From FEN-1297 sp963787005 (GTDB lineage Bacteria > Bacteroidota > Ignavibacteria > Ignavibacteriales > Ignavibacteriaceae), in contig CAWBBX010000018.1 in NCBI GenBank assembly GCA_963787005.1, forward strand, positions 29,736 through 93,735: a DNA stretch of 64,000 nt, written 5' to 3'. The notes beneath the pieces were generated by a model, which was given only the letters and a program-made list of their open reading frames with translations, was not told where the DNA came from and searched no databases. Shown one piece after another: positions 7,484-16,770 of this stretch (positions within the stretch are counted from its first letter, which is position 1; each line of letters begins with the position of its first letter). Made by a program: the position numbers and the translations under genes.

Positions 7484-10184
7484 ATGAAAAGATTATCAAG
7501 TGCTGTCTTAATTTCCTTATTGTTAACTTCGTTTATCAGGGGACAATTATCTTCACCTAAAGCCGAAGGTGTATACGGAGGCAGGATAAACGCTATGTCG
7601 GTTATTAAACTTTCCGCAACAAAATCGCGCGTTTTTATTTCAACCGAGAGCGCCAATTCCGTCTTTTACGTCGACAATACAACATCCGGTTCCACGATTT
7701 TCGGAACGTTTGTGGTTATGCCCGACGTCGGGAACGACGACGGGTACGGAAGCGGGATAGATAAAATAAGTGCTCACGAGGCTTCGGGTTATCTTTTCTT
7801 TATTAATAACGGATCGATATTTAAAGCCAGTACGGCAGCCAGCTCTATATTTAAATTGCACGACGTATCGGCGGGGAACGCAACCGCGTTGTTAGTCTAC
7901 AACGCAAGCCCCAGTTCATATTTTTATTATATTGAGGGGAGCGATTTGCACTTCGGTACTTTAGACGGCAGCTCTAATTTTTCCGAGGACGCCAATTCTC
8001 CCCGCTCAATTGGCGCGACGCCGGTCAGCCCTGTTATCACTGTCAATCCTTCCAATTCATACGTGTATGTCTGCGACGTAAACTCAACTCCGGTTGTGTA
8101 CAAGTCAAGCGACCCGTACGATTCGTTCGGAGGATCGACGAGCTTTTCTTCATTAACCGCCACTTCGCTTAGCGCAGATACGTGGACCGCTTTTGACGCC
8201 GGGCCTGACGGCACATTGTTTTTAGGAGGCAGCGGTTCTTCGGTTAAGGTGGTTGCTTATTCGACGGACGACGGCTCTACATGGAACAGCGGATCAACGA
8301 GCATTACGGGAACCGGAGGAACAAACTTCGGGTTCGGCGCATCGTCATCTCCTTACACAGTTTACTTCGCTGATGTATACGCCGTCTACACTAACGGCTC
8401 CGGTTTCGGAAGCTGGTCGGAGATGGGGAACAGCGGACTTGAAACGCATCCTAACGACGGGAGCGTTGCCGTCGATCCCAATAATACTTCCGTAATTTAT
8501 ATGACAACTGACCAGGGGATCGGAAAATCAACTGACGGGGGAGCTACCATATCCGAAATGGACGACGGTGTTGAAGCGGTGCAGGTGCAGGACTTCAGCT
8601 TGAACCCGAGTTCGGACGTTGCCTGGGCGGCTTCCAAATCGGGTGTAAGAAAAGTTACCGATTTCACTACAGGCTCGGGCACGTGGACGAACGCCTTATT
8701 CCCGACAAGCGACGGTTCGCCTTATTACTCGGCGGAGATCAACAGTTACACCGGCGACACGGCTTTTGCCGGGAATGTCCGGGTATATAAAACTATCGAC
8801 GGCGGATCTAACTGGACGCAAGTTTTCACGGCCGAGAAGATCCGCTTACAGTTTCTCCGCATCAACAGCGAAGTTCGGGCAATTGAAGTGGACCCAAACG
8901 ATTCTGATATGATACTTGCCGGATACACAATTGACAACTCTACGGACCAAGGCGGAGTATTTTATTCGACCGACGGCGGAGGAAGCTGGGGCCAGATTTT
9001 TGCCGGGCAGGATCTTCCGGGCAGGACGTTGACGTATACGACATTGTTATGACGCGAAGAGCGGGGAACGACGTAGCATATATAGGAGTGTATTACGATA
9101 CCAGCATAACCAGTCCGGGCAGCAGGGGAAGGAGCATTTACCGCGCCGAATGGGATAGCGCTACTTCCGTGTGGAGCGTAAGGCAGGATATGGACGGTTC
9201 TTATACCAGTACGGGCTCCCCTATAACCGCTTCTATTTATGATCTTCAAATTTCGGGCGATACTGTCTAATTGCCGCCGGAACCGATGTCGGAGCCACGC
9301 ATGCTATAACTTATTTCAAAATATATTCCGGTACTAATAAATGGACGCCTATTACCACATCTGGTTTACCGGCGTCGTCATCCGCTGTCTCAGCCATTGC
9401 GCAAAAAGCGGACACAATCGCCATAGCTGTAAGCAATCAGATTTACTTGTATAAAATAGGATTTTCTTCCTCGTGGACCCTTGGTTATAGCTATCCTAAC
9501 GGTACCCAGATAAATGTACTTTATTATGATGGTCTTGTTGTCGGAACCGGCACCGGGCTTTACGACCAATCCTGGGGCGGCGGAGCGCTGCCGGTCGAGC
9601 TTACTACTTTCGAAGGAACGGCGGGAGAAAATTTTGTCCGGCTGAGTTGGAGGACGGCTACTGAGGTAAATAATTACGGGTTTGAAGTGCAGCGATCCCC
9701 CCTTGATTCCCCCTATGGAAAAGGTGGGAAATCTGGGGGTTGGAGTGAACTCGGATTTGTGAAAGGCGGCGGCACAAATAATTCTTCAATACGGTATTCA
9801 TTTATAGATAATAATATTTCAACAAGCGGTGTTTATTTATACAGGCTTAAGCAGATAGATTTAGACGGAAGTTATAAGTTCTCCAAAACTATAGACGTTG
9901 CCGTTAAGAAGCCTGAGAGTTTTTCTCTTGAACAGAATTATCCCAATCCTTTTAATCCGTCTACAACCATTCGTTATTCAATTCCTCAGGCAGGCAATGT
10001 AAGAATAGAATTATATAATATGCTCGGGGAAAATATTGCTGTGCTTGTAAATGAGAAAAAAGAAGCCGGCAGTTATAAAATTCAATTATCCGCGGAAAGT
10101 TTTCACTTGGCGAGCGGAGTTTATATATATAAGATGCGGTCGGGAAAGTACTCTATTGCCCGTAAGTTAATGCTTTTGAAATAA
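7484..10184 (+). pseudogene. T9SS-exported Asp-box (sialidase-like propeller) protein, two frameshifts
   Basis: A signal peptide (MKRLSSAVLISLLLTSFIRG) is followed by Asp-box/BNR motifs such as STDDGSTW, TIDGGSNW and STDGGGSW, typical of beta-propellers. Two breaks split it. Near 9020 the sequence LPGRDVDVYDIV continues in the next frame. Near 9267 GDTV-LIAAGTDVG continues in the third. The last part holds a fibronectin-like segment (ELTTFEGTAGENFVRLSWRTA) and a complete T9SS C-terminal domain beginning EQNYPNPFNPSTTI and ending RKLMLLK. The intact protein would be about 900 residues. It lies behind the two-component pair and a copy of their shared motif, so it may be a target. The substrate is unknown. 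The breaks may be sequence errors. Confidence 0.8.
9694..9741 (+). repeat. Palindromic C-tract/G-tract repeat inside a coding region
   Basis: The arms CCCCCCTTGATTCCCCC and GGTGGGAAATCTGGGGG form an imperfect inverted repeat around TATGGAAAA. The repeat reads in frame as SPLDSPYGKGGKSGG between EVQR and WSELGF of the fibronectin-like domain. It looks like a mobile intergenic palindrome that landed in a gene and was kept as coding sequence. Confidence 0.6.
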
Positions 10185-10222
10185 ACAGGGGAAACGGTTA
10201 AATTCATGACTGACCGGATAAT

Positions 10223-10253
10223 CCCCTCCCGGCCGGGAGGGGAGCTTTATTTT
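10223..10253 (+). terminator. GC-rich palindrome, probable terminator
   Basis: A perfect 20-base palindrome (CCCCTCCCGGCCGGGAGGGG, 10223-10242) is followed by AGCTTTATTTT. It lies 39 bases after the T9SS gene stop. The T tract is interrupted, so it may equally be a solo palindromic repeat. Confidence 0.5.
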
Positions 10254-10439
10254 AAACACAATTAGTACCCGGGCTTTCAAAGAATTCGGCCTTCACTTCT
10301 AAAATACTCTTCATTTTCGGCGGTTTACCGGATTGTAAGTTCCATCCGCCCTTATTTTATATTAAAAAAATCATTTAATTGTCCGTAAAATAACATTTTT
10401 ATTGAAAAGGATTCGTTATTCACCTAAATTGGGATTGCG

Positions 10440-11306
10440 ATGAAAAACATTTCTTTTGTAAAGATGACCGGCGCGGGAAACGATTTTATAGTGATCGATA
10501 AAGATGAGAATCCCGGTATTGTTCTTAATGAGAATGTAATACGTAAGCTTTGCAACAGGCGTTTCGGTTTAGGGGGCGACGGTCTGATCACCGTTGCTAA
10601 TTCGGCTGAATATGATTTTGACATGATGTATTTCAACGCCGACGGCTCAACCGGAAGTCTTTGCGGCAACGGCGCAAGATGCGCTATTAAGTTCGCGGAA
10701 ATTTCAGGCAGGCTCAAAAACGGAAAGGCAAAGTTCCGTTCCAATTCCGCATCTTATTCCGGAGAACTGCTTAACGGTGAAAAAATTAAATTCAACCTTA
10801 ACAGTCCGGAGAAACTTAAGCTCGATTTTCCGGTAAATGCCGGAGGTCAGCGGATAAACGCCAGCTTTGCCGATACGGGATCACCGCATGTGGTTATAAA
10901 AATTGAAGATGTGCTGAAAGATCCCGCGGATGCTTCTTCATCTTATAAAGATATTGAAGAATTCCCGGTCTTTACGCTGGGGCGTGAATTAAGATATCAT
11001 GATGATTTTAATCCCGGCGGAACTAACGTAAACTTTATTTCGATGAAAGAGGGGAAAGTTCTTATACGGACATATGAGAGAGGCGTGGAGGATGAGACGC
11101 TTGCGTGCGGCACAGGTTCGGTTGCGGCAGCGCTTATTGCATCATTAAAAGAAAAACTAAATCCTCCTGTTAAATTAATTACCAGGGGAGGAGACGAACT
11201 AAGCGTTGATTTCAAAATGAACGCTGATTTAATAAACGAAATATCATTAACCGGTCCGGCATTAGCTGTATTTTCAGGCCGGTTCGATTTAAACAAGTTT
11301 TTATAA
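10440..11306 (+). CDS. dapF: Diaminopimelate epimerase
   Basis: Converts LL- to meso-diaminopimelate in the cytoplasm, for lysine and peptidoglycan synthesis. The 288 residues match the family length (about 275-290). The N-terminus MKNISFVKMTGAGNDFIVID is typical. Both catalytic cysteines are present: Cys75 in GSLCGNGARC and Cys223 in ETLACGTGS, with the YERGVEDET segment just before the second. It is followed after 15 bases by a small gene and may share its transcript. The reading frame is intact. Confidence 0.96.
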   Translation: MKNISFVKMTGAGNDFIVIDKDENPGIVLNENVIRKLCNRRFGLGGDGLITVANSAEYDFDMMYFNADGSTGSLCGNGARCAIKFAEISGRLKNGKAKFRSNSASYSGELLNGEKIKFNLNSPEKLKLDFPVNAGGQRINASFADTGSPHVVIKIEDVLKDPADASSSYKDIEEFPVFTLGRELRYHDDFNPGGTNVNFISMKEGKVLIRTYERGVEDETLACGTGSVAAALIASLKEKLNPPVKLITRGGDELSVDFKMNADLINEISLTGPALAVFSGRFDLNKFL

Positions 11307-11321
11307 AAATACGGAGAACAA

Positions 11322-11627
11322 ATGGCTAAAGTGATATTCACTATTCAATACGAGTTAAAACAATCTAAAAAAGACGAATATTTAACCGTTATCAAAGAAC
11401 TTAAATCCCTTCTTAAAGCGGACGGACTGGAAAATTATTCTGTTTACGAGGTAAAGGGAAAACCGAGTCACTTCCAGGAAGTTTATTTGTTCAGTTCCGC
11501 GGAAGCTTACGAGGCATTCGACGACGACCAGAACGAAAGAATAAACATTCTTATCAATAAATTGAGCGATATGACTGTAGAGAACTCGACAAAGTACACA
11601 ACTCTCTATGAAGTGGGGGAAGAGTAG
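11322..11627 (+). CDS. Small conserved-looking protein, possible dimeric alpha/beta barrel
   Basis: The 101-residue cytoplasmic protein starts at an ATG preceded by GGAG. The pattern strand-helix-strand (VIFTIQYEL; a Lys-rich helix KKDEYLTVIKELKSLLK; ENYSVYEVKGKPSHFQEVYLFSS) followed by an acidic helix resembles ABM-type ferredoxin-like dimers. That fold suggestion comes from the pattern only. It is 15 bases behind dapF and probably co-transcribed. No catalytic residue can be named. Confidence 0.75.
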   Translation: MAKVIFTIQYELKQSKKDEYLTVIKELKSLLKADGLENYSVYEVKGKPSHFQEVYLFSSAEAYEAFDDDQNERINILINKLSDMTVENSTKYTTLYEVGEE

Positions 11628-11658
11628 AATTAAATATAAGGCATAAATCATAATTGCC

Positions 11659-11687
11659 CGTAGCACAGATTACTAATCTGTGCTACG
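11659..11687. repeat. Solitary REP-like palindrome
   Basis: A perfect 14-bp inverted repeat, CGTAGCACAGATTA / TAATCTGTGCTACG, around a single C. The CAGA-TCTG-GCTACG core matches the REP-B palindrome of the array at 17.3-19.1 kb (GCGCAGACTAATAGTCTGCG then CTACG). It is therefore a single dispersed member of that repeat family. The rest of the gap 11628-11966 shows no gene. Confidence 0.75.
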
Positions 11688-11966
11688 ATTAAGCTGCCGG
11701 AACTTTTAACAACAGGATACCGGCATATCATCGATATTATCCTGCCTTCTCAGTATTGAGAATTCATTTCGTTTAAATAAAAAATTTTTCGCGCCGGGGG
11801 ATGCAATCAGCTCTAAAATTATTCAAATATTACTTTCTCCCGCTTATCTTCCTATTAAATTTACTGGTATAAAACCTGTTATATCATTGTGAAAATCCGG
11901 ATGATTCTCCAACGGTTTCGGATGTAATAAATTATAAATCTGTTATGTACAGACAGGAGCAGTTTG

Positions 11967-12575
11967 ATGAAGTTCAATATTAAACCTATGTATATTTATC
12001 TGGCCGGAATTGTTCTGGCTGTTGTTATATTCTTCGTTATGTCCGGGCAGAATGATTCGAACGTCGACATTCCGAACAAGAACATTTCTTCGCAGCAAAT
12101 GCCCAACGATAACCTTCATAAGGGAATGATGGGAAACCAGTCTCCGGGAAAGAGCAATGTTGCCGCCGGAGTTATGGAACATCTCGCCAGTCTTAAAAAA
12201 GCCGCAGACGATAATCCGACAGATACAGTGAAGATAAAACAATACGCCGAGTTCGCCGCTGCGGCTCATCAAAAAGACCAGGCGATCGAATATTTCAATA
12301 AGATATTAAAGATTGATCCCAAGAGATCCGATATTAGATTCTCCGTTTCTTATGTTTACTATCTTAATAAAGATTTCGACAAAGCCGAAGAAAATCTTAA
12401 CAAGATACTTGCTTACGATAAGGATAATCTCAACGCAAAATATAATATTGCAGCGGTTGAAGCGAACAGAGGCAACTCAGGTAAGGCGAAGACAATCTGG
12501 ACCGAGCTTGCGGAGAAACATCCCGATACAAAAATCGGTAAGCTGGCTAAGGCATCGCTCGCTAAGTTGAAATAG
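11967..12575 (+). CDS. Membrane-anchored TPR protein
   Basis: ATG 11967 is chosen because AGGAG lies 7 bases upstream; an in-frame TTG sits just before it. The 202 residues have one N-terminal membrane helix (YIYLAGIVLAVVIFFVMS), a polar Met/Asn/Gln-rich linker and two or three TPR units from about residue 70 (QAIEYFNKILKIDPK, KAEENLNKILAYDK, GKAKTIWTELAEKHP). TPR domains act as protein-binding scaffolds, and here the repeats would face the periplasm. The partner is unknown. It stands alone between two repeat-bearing gaps. Confidence 0.8.
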   Translation: MKFNIKPMYIYLAGIVLAVVIFFVMSGQNDSNVDIPNKNISSQQMPNDNLHKGMMGNQSPGKSNVAAGVMEHLASLKKAADDNPTDTVKIKQYAEFAAAAHQKDQAIEYFNKILKIDPKRSDIRFSVSYVYYLNKDFDKAEENLNKILAYDKDNLNAKYNIAAVEANRGNSGKAKTIWTELAEKHPDTKIGKLAKASLAKLK

Positions 12576-12640
12576 GCGGGAATTGAATAGTGGAATTTTG
12601 GAGTAGTGAAGTTTCATGAAATACAAAAAGATTTAATTTT

Positions 12641-12697
12641 CCATTACTCATACTCCATTACTCCATTACTCCATTACTCCATTACTCCATTACTCCA
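12641..12697 (+). repeat. Octanucleotide tandem repeat
   Basis: Five full and one partial copy of ACTCCATT (clean run 12652-12697) with a degenerate start. It lies in the 258-base gap between the TPR gene and the PHP-domain gene. Upstream sequence (TGGAGTAGTG near 12608) is complementary to the unit, so the region can fold on itself. Confidence 0.9.
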
Positions 12698-12833
12698 CTT
12701 TCCCCGGAGGAACTTTGCGGAATAATCTTAAGTCTTGAACCTACTGAGCATTTCAATTCAGCCCTTTCTTACTCTCTTTTGTAAATACCCAAATATTCCT
12801 ATCTTTATTTATTCCTAAATTCAAAATAAAATT

Positions 12834-13886
12834 ATGTTCGAATACATTGGCTCTCTTCATATGCACTCGATATTTTCCGACGGTTCCGGAGAAGTTGCGG
12901 ATATTGCTAAGTTCGCGGATGAAACAGGTCTCGACTTTATTGCACTTACCGATCACAACACACTCCGCGCACTTAAAGAAGGTTACGAAGGCTGGTACAA
13001 CAATACGCTTCTTCTTGTCGGCTGCGAAATTAATGACAAGGAAAATAAGAACCATTACCTGGCTTTCGGAATAGACGACGCATACTCAACCCGCATCGCC
13101 GCAAAGGAATATGTGAAAAAGGTGAAGGAAGCCGGCGGAATTGGGTTCCTCGCACATCCTCACGAAAAAAGAACTCACATGAAGGAGCATCCGCCGTACC
13201 CGTGGACGGAGTGGGATACCGAAGATTTTACGGGAATAGAGATCTGGAACCATATGTCGGAGTGGATGGAAAATCTCACCGAGGAAAACAAGTACCAGGC
13301 TTTTATGCATCCTCTTCGTTCAATTCAAGCGCCTCCTCCGGAAACTTTAAAAGTCTGGGACGAGCTTAATCTGAAGAGGAAGGTGATCGGAATAGGCGGA
13401 GTGGACGCACACGCGCATAAGTATAACCTGCTCGGATTCTTTGAGGTTGAGATATTTCCTTACAAGGTCCTTTTCAAATCTATAAGAACTCACATACTTA
13501 TTAACGAAGAACTCAAAAAGGGGAACGAGAATCTTCCGCTTGAACGCGCGAAAGAATTAATTTACAGTGCGCTGAGAGACGGCAGATGCTTTATTGCTAA
13601 CGATTATCACGGCGACTCCAAGGGTTTCAGGTATTATGCGGAGGCAGACGGTAAAAATTATCAGATGGGTGATACCATTGAAAAATTTGATGATAAGGTA
13701 AGGCTCAGAGTTCTTCTCCCCGGAAAGCTCGGAGAGATAAGACTTATCAGGAACGGATTGATGATAGACTCGGTAGAGAACGGCGACGCGAAATTCATCA
13801 TCGATAAAAAGGGCGCGTACAGGATTGAGGTGCATCTTATGGGAAAGGCCTGGATATACAGCAATCATATTAGGATCGGGATATAA
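12834..13886 (+). CDS. PHP-domain metal-dependent phosphoesterase
   Basis: The 350-residue protein begins YIGSLHMHSIFSDGSG, the HxH metal motif of the PHP (polymerase and histidinol phosphatase) superfamily. ALTDHNT (second motif), FLAHPHEKR and GIGGVDAHAH carry further metal-ligand His/Asp residues. The C-terminal ~100 residues form a beta-rich extension (GKLGEIRLIRNGLMIDS). Such proteins usually hydrolyse phosphoesters with two or three metal ions; the substrate cannot be inferred. No signal peptide is seen, so it is probably cytoplasmic. The ATG lacks a strong SD site. It is monocistronic by spacing. Confidence 0.88.
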   Translation: MFEYIGSLHMHSIFSDGSGEVADIAKFADETGLDFIALTDHNTLRALKEGYEGWYNNTLLLVGCEINDKENKNHYLAFGIDDAYSTRIAAKEYVKKVKEAGGIGFLAHPHEKRTHMKEHPPYPWTEWDTEDFTGIEIWNHMSEWMENLTEENKYQAFMHPLRSIQAPPPETLKVWDELNLKRKVIGIGGVDAHAHKYNLLGFFEVEIFPYKVLFKSIRTHILINEELKKGNENLPLERAKELIYSALRDGRCFIANDYHGDSKGFRYYAEADGKNYQMGDTIEKFDDKVRLRVLLPGKLGEIRLIRNGLMIDSVENGDAKFIIDKKGAYRIEVHLMGKAWIYSNHIRIGI

Positions 13887-14027
13887 ACACTATCGTATTC
13901 TAATAAATTCCGATTACAAATTCATCGTGCTTAAAATCATTCATATTCAATTTTAAATTTAGTCTTTGATCAAACGCCGAATATTTTAAAGCGTCTCAAA
14001 AAAATCAGAGGATAATTAGGGGATGAT

Positions 14028-14483
14028 ATGAATGCTCAGATAAATTCTAAATGGATTGATCTAACTCTCTTCGCCGCTGCAAATATTGTTAATATCCTCA
14101 CCGCTGCGATATTTTTACTGAGAGTAAAAGGGATGGAAAGCGCCGAGTTCATAGTCGGGATACTTGTAGTCGCTATGGCTATGCCCGTAGTTACTGCTAT
14201 TATTTATAACGCGGCGGAAAAACGCGAATGGTGGACTATTGTTCTGCCCGCGCTGCTGTTGGCTTTCCTAATTGCCGAATTATTATTAGACTATATTTTT
14301 AAACTCGAATTCCGCACAACTTCTTTGCTATTGCCTTACCTCCTTCTTTTTTATTTGGGGACTATGGGAATGATCGGGTATTCCTTTTTAATAGGAAGAC
14401 CTTTCGGCTACGCTACACTTTGTACATACTTTATTAATCTTATTGCCGCATGGTATTCGTATTCGGCGGCCGGCCACGTATAA
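14028..14483 (+). CDS. Small integral membrane protein (about four helices)
   Basis: The 151-residue hydrophobic protein has four likely membrane segments (about 12-30, 43-62, 72-92 and 103-146), including TIVLPALLLAFLIAELLLDYIF. A GGGG-containing ribosome site precedes ATG 14028. No transport or enzyme motif is recognised. It heads a run of small membrane protein genes on the same strand (14.0-15.9 kb), with gaps of about 30-110 bases. Confidence 0.75.
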   Translation: MNAQINSKWIDLTLFAAANIVNILTAAIFLLRVKGMESAEFIVGILVVAMAMPVVTAIIYNAAEKREWWTIVLPALLLAFLIAELLLDYIFKLEFRTTSLLLPYLLLFYLGTMGMIGYSFLIGRPFGYATLCTYFINLIAAWYSYSAAGHV

Positions 14484-14583
14484 TTGATATAATTTTAAAA
14501 TAATTATGGACAAACACGGGAAAAAATGTTATAATCCTAATAAGTAGGTAGTTTCCAAACATCGATTCGGGGGAATTGAGGAA

Positions 14584-14976
14584 ATGCAGTATTCAAATAA
14601 GTTCCATTATTATTTTTTTGAAATCCTTTGGGGGCTCGGGTGGATCCTGGCAATTTATTTTATGGGAGCCAAAGGAACAATTTTTTTCGTGTTTATTGCG
14701 CTTAGACCTTTTTTGTTAAAAACCGAGCCGTTAAAGCCTGAAGAAATTGATTGGAGAGAGAGGTATTATATAGTACTCCACACTGTAATCGCCACTTCCT
14801 GCGTAGTTATTCTCTTTTATGTTTTCAGCAAGCTTTTTCTCTCCGATAAGTTCCTGTACAACAACAGGTTTATGATCCTGTATATTATAATTCTTCCTTT
14901 ATTTATATTGATCCGGGGCATTACGGGGATAATTTATCTGATGAAGAGTGACGGGCCCAAAATTATTTTGAAGTAA
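14584..14976 (+). CDS. Small integral membrane protein
   Basis: 130 residues with about four membrane segments (FEILWGLGWILAIYFMG; GTIFFVFIALRPFLL; TVIATSCVVILFYVFSKL; ILYIIILPLFILIRGI). An acidic cytosolic loop lies after the second (EPLKPEEIDWRERY). GAGG precedes the ATG. It belongs to the same run of membrane genes; the function is unknown. Confidence 0.7.
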   Translation: MQYSNKFHYYFFEILWGLGWILAIYFMGAKGTIFFVFIALRPFLLKTEPLKPEEIDWRERYYIVLHTVIATSCVVILFYVFSKLFLSDKFLYNNRFMILYIIILPLFILIRGITGIIYLMKSDGPKIILK

Positions 14977-15007
14977 TTCATTTTATAAATTTTACGCGGA
15001 GAGAATT

Positions 15008-15214
15008 ATGTTTGCAAACTGGGGCGCTGCGGAAATAATCGTGCTCATCTATATCTTTCTTACTCCCGTCTTTTGGATAATCGCACTTGTTGATATAGTC
15101 GGAAGAAGATACGACGGTATTACTAAATTTAAGTGGATAATGGTGGTTATGTTTTTACCTCTTCTCGGCTCGGTTATTTATCTTTTAATCAATAAAAGGA
15201 AAGTAGCTGTTTAA
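15008..15214 (+). CDS. PLDc_N-domain two-helix membrane protein
   Basis: 68 residues with two membrane helices and the pattern FWIIALVDIVGRR ... KFKWIMVVMFLPLLGSVIYLLI. This is the PLDc_N (phospholipase D-nuclease N-terminal) module found alone in many bacteria, where it has no catalytic part. GGAGAG lies before the ATG. It follows the previous gene by 31 bases and is probably co-transcribed. Its role is unclear. Confidence 0.8.
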   Translation: MFANWGAAEIIVLIYIFLTPVFWIIALVDIVGRRYDGITKFKWIMVVMFLPLLGSVIYLLINKRKVAV

Positions 15215-15327
15215 AATCCGATATCTAGTTGCCTGTGCATTTCGGAGCGCTTTTTTGATTTAATGATTTAAATGATGTTCCGGTATTAAATCGATTTTTG
15301 GTTCTTCAAATCAGGGGTGAAATAAAA

Positions 15328-15939
15328 ATGGGACATATTAATGTATTCGTTTTGTTTCTCTTCTTATACGCCTTAACATGGGCGTCACTTATGATAGGGG
15401 TTTTATTCGTCGCAAATAATTTTAAGCCGGCTCTTTTAATGCGCGGATGGTTTATCGAAAAGCGGAAGATGATGTTCCGTTACCCGCCGTTCAGTTTTCT
15501 CCTCGACCAGTGGCTGAAAAATAACTATATACCCACAGTTCTTATCTTCGCATTTGCAATAATTCTACCCGCGATAATACTCCAGATCTTGATGGGAATG
15601 ATACTCATCTCCCCGCTGCTTGCCGTTTACCAGGGGATGACTGTCGGAATATTGATTGGAAATTTGAATGCGCATAGCACAATCTGGGCCACTGTTACTG
15701 GAATATTTGAATTGGGTTACTTCGCGCTGGCCGGCGCGTGGGGAATGTATATTTCAATAAGCTGGCTTTTCGGCGGCGTTGCTTTCTCGGAAGCGTTTAT
15801 CCGTGAGCTTCGAAACTATGTTCTCCGGCTACTGGATGTTTTTGCAGTATGTGCCGCCGGGAATGCGCTGCTGGAAACCGCGGGGCCCATTTATTGGAAT
15901 ATGCGGGGACCTATCTCTTTAAGCGAATTAAAAGGATAG
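15328..15939 (+). CDS. Stage II sporulation protein M-like membrane protein
   Basis: ATG 15328 is chosen over a TTG at 15298 because AGGGGTGAA precedes it. The 203 residues contain four or five membrane helices. They carry family-like features of SpoIIM/DUF95: SPLLAVYQGMTVGILIGN, the Glu in GIFELGYFALAGAWG, and a C-terminal amphipathic end. In endospore formers SpoIIM is part of the engulfment peptidoglycan machine. Stand-alone homologues in non-sporulating bacteria have no settled function. The next gene starts 5 bases after this stop, so the two are translationally close. Confidence 0.7.
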   Translation: MGHINVFVLFLFLYALTWASLMIGVLFVANNFKPALLMRGWFIEKRKMMFRYPPFSFLLDQWLKNNYIPTVLIFAFAIILPAIILQILMGMILISPLLAVYQGMTVGILIGNLNAHSTIWATVTGIFELGYFALAGAWGMYISISWLFGGVAFSEAFIRELRNYVLRLLDVFAVCAAGNALLETAGPIYWNMRGPISLSELKG

Positions 15940-15944
15940 TGAAA

Positions 15945-16358
15945 ATGAGCCGGAACGATTTGTACGCGCTGTTTCTCGAGTCTCTTAAATTTAGGAAGGC
16001 TGTTGAAAGATGCGATAAAAGCCGGCTGCCCGAAAATTTGAGCAAATTCCCTGAGGGTGTATGCCGTGAAATTGTCCTTCTTTTCTCTGAGCACCTGAAT
16101 GAAAAAGGGTTCGGAGAATTCGAATATGTAGAAGGAACGAGGCGGGGAAGACAGCACGCATGGCTGAAGCGCGGGACTACAATTGTGGATATTACGGCCG
16201 ATCAATTTGAAGATCAGGATGAAAAAGTTATCGTTTCTTCCCGCTCATGCTGGCACGATGAATTTTGCGGAAATATTTGCGAGCCGAAAGACGGAAACAC
16301 CGCCGATATTGACATCGTGCGCAAAAACATCCGGGATATTATATTCAGTTCTGCGTAA
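15945..16358 (+). CDS. Small protein with papain-like Cys-His-Asp pattern
   Basis: ATG 15945 lies 5 bases after the previous stop. The 137 residues contain PEGVCREIVLLFSEHL (possible nucleophile Cys), GRQHAWLKRG (His), and VDITADQFEDQ (Asp). The order and spacing are those of papain/transglutaminase-like folds, and I recall the HAWL...DITADQF pair from uncharacterised bacterial proteins. No signal peptide is seen, so it is probably cytoplasmic. Hydrolase activity is inferred from pattern only. It is probably co-transcribed with the SpoIIM-like gene. Confidence 0.75.
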   Translation: MSRNDLYALFLESLKFRKAVERCDKSRLPENLSKFPEGVCREIVLLFSEHLNEKGFGEFEYVEGTRRGRQHAWLKRGTTIVDITADQFEDQDEKVIVSSRSCWHDEFCGNICEPKDGNTADIDIVRKNIRDIIFSSA

Positions 16359-16381
16359 TTAAAAATTATCATGTAAAAAGC

Positions 16382-16564
16382 TTGAAGAGAATTTTCAAAA
16401 AAATATACGGATTTGTATTCTATTTTTTCTTCAGCCTGTTTGTTCTTCTCGGAACGTGGTGCCTGCCCCCAAAAATGTTCGAAAGAGTTCTTGAGGAAAT
16501 AAAAGCGAAATTCAACACGGAGTTTATTCTTAAAAAGGGAAAAGAAAACAAACTCAAACTGTAA
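16382..16564 (+). CDS. Possible small one-helix membrane protein
   Basis: A TTG-started frame of 60 residues: basic N-terminus (MKRIFKKIYG), one strong membrane helix (FVFYFFFSLFVLLGTW), and a charged C-terminal helix rich in Lys/Glu. The layout is protein-like. The start is weak and no good ribosome site is visible, so it may not be translated. Confidence 0.35.
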   Translation: MKRIFKKIYGFVFYFFFSLFVLLGTWCLPPKMFERVLEEIKAKFNTEFILKKGKENKLKL

Positions 16565-16770
16565 CTCCCTAAATTTTTGATTTGCAATATTACTCCTTCC
16601 GGTCATATTTTTACCGATTATTTATGTTACTATTTGTTTGAGCGGATTAAATCTTTGGCGGGTTCATAGTAATTGCGGAGGATTCATTAGTGCCCGGTTT
16701 ATTAAAATTTCCGCCTTATATCTCAACTTCTTAATCATTTAAAATAACAATTTGCCGGAGTACAGGAGCA

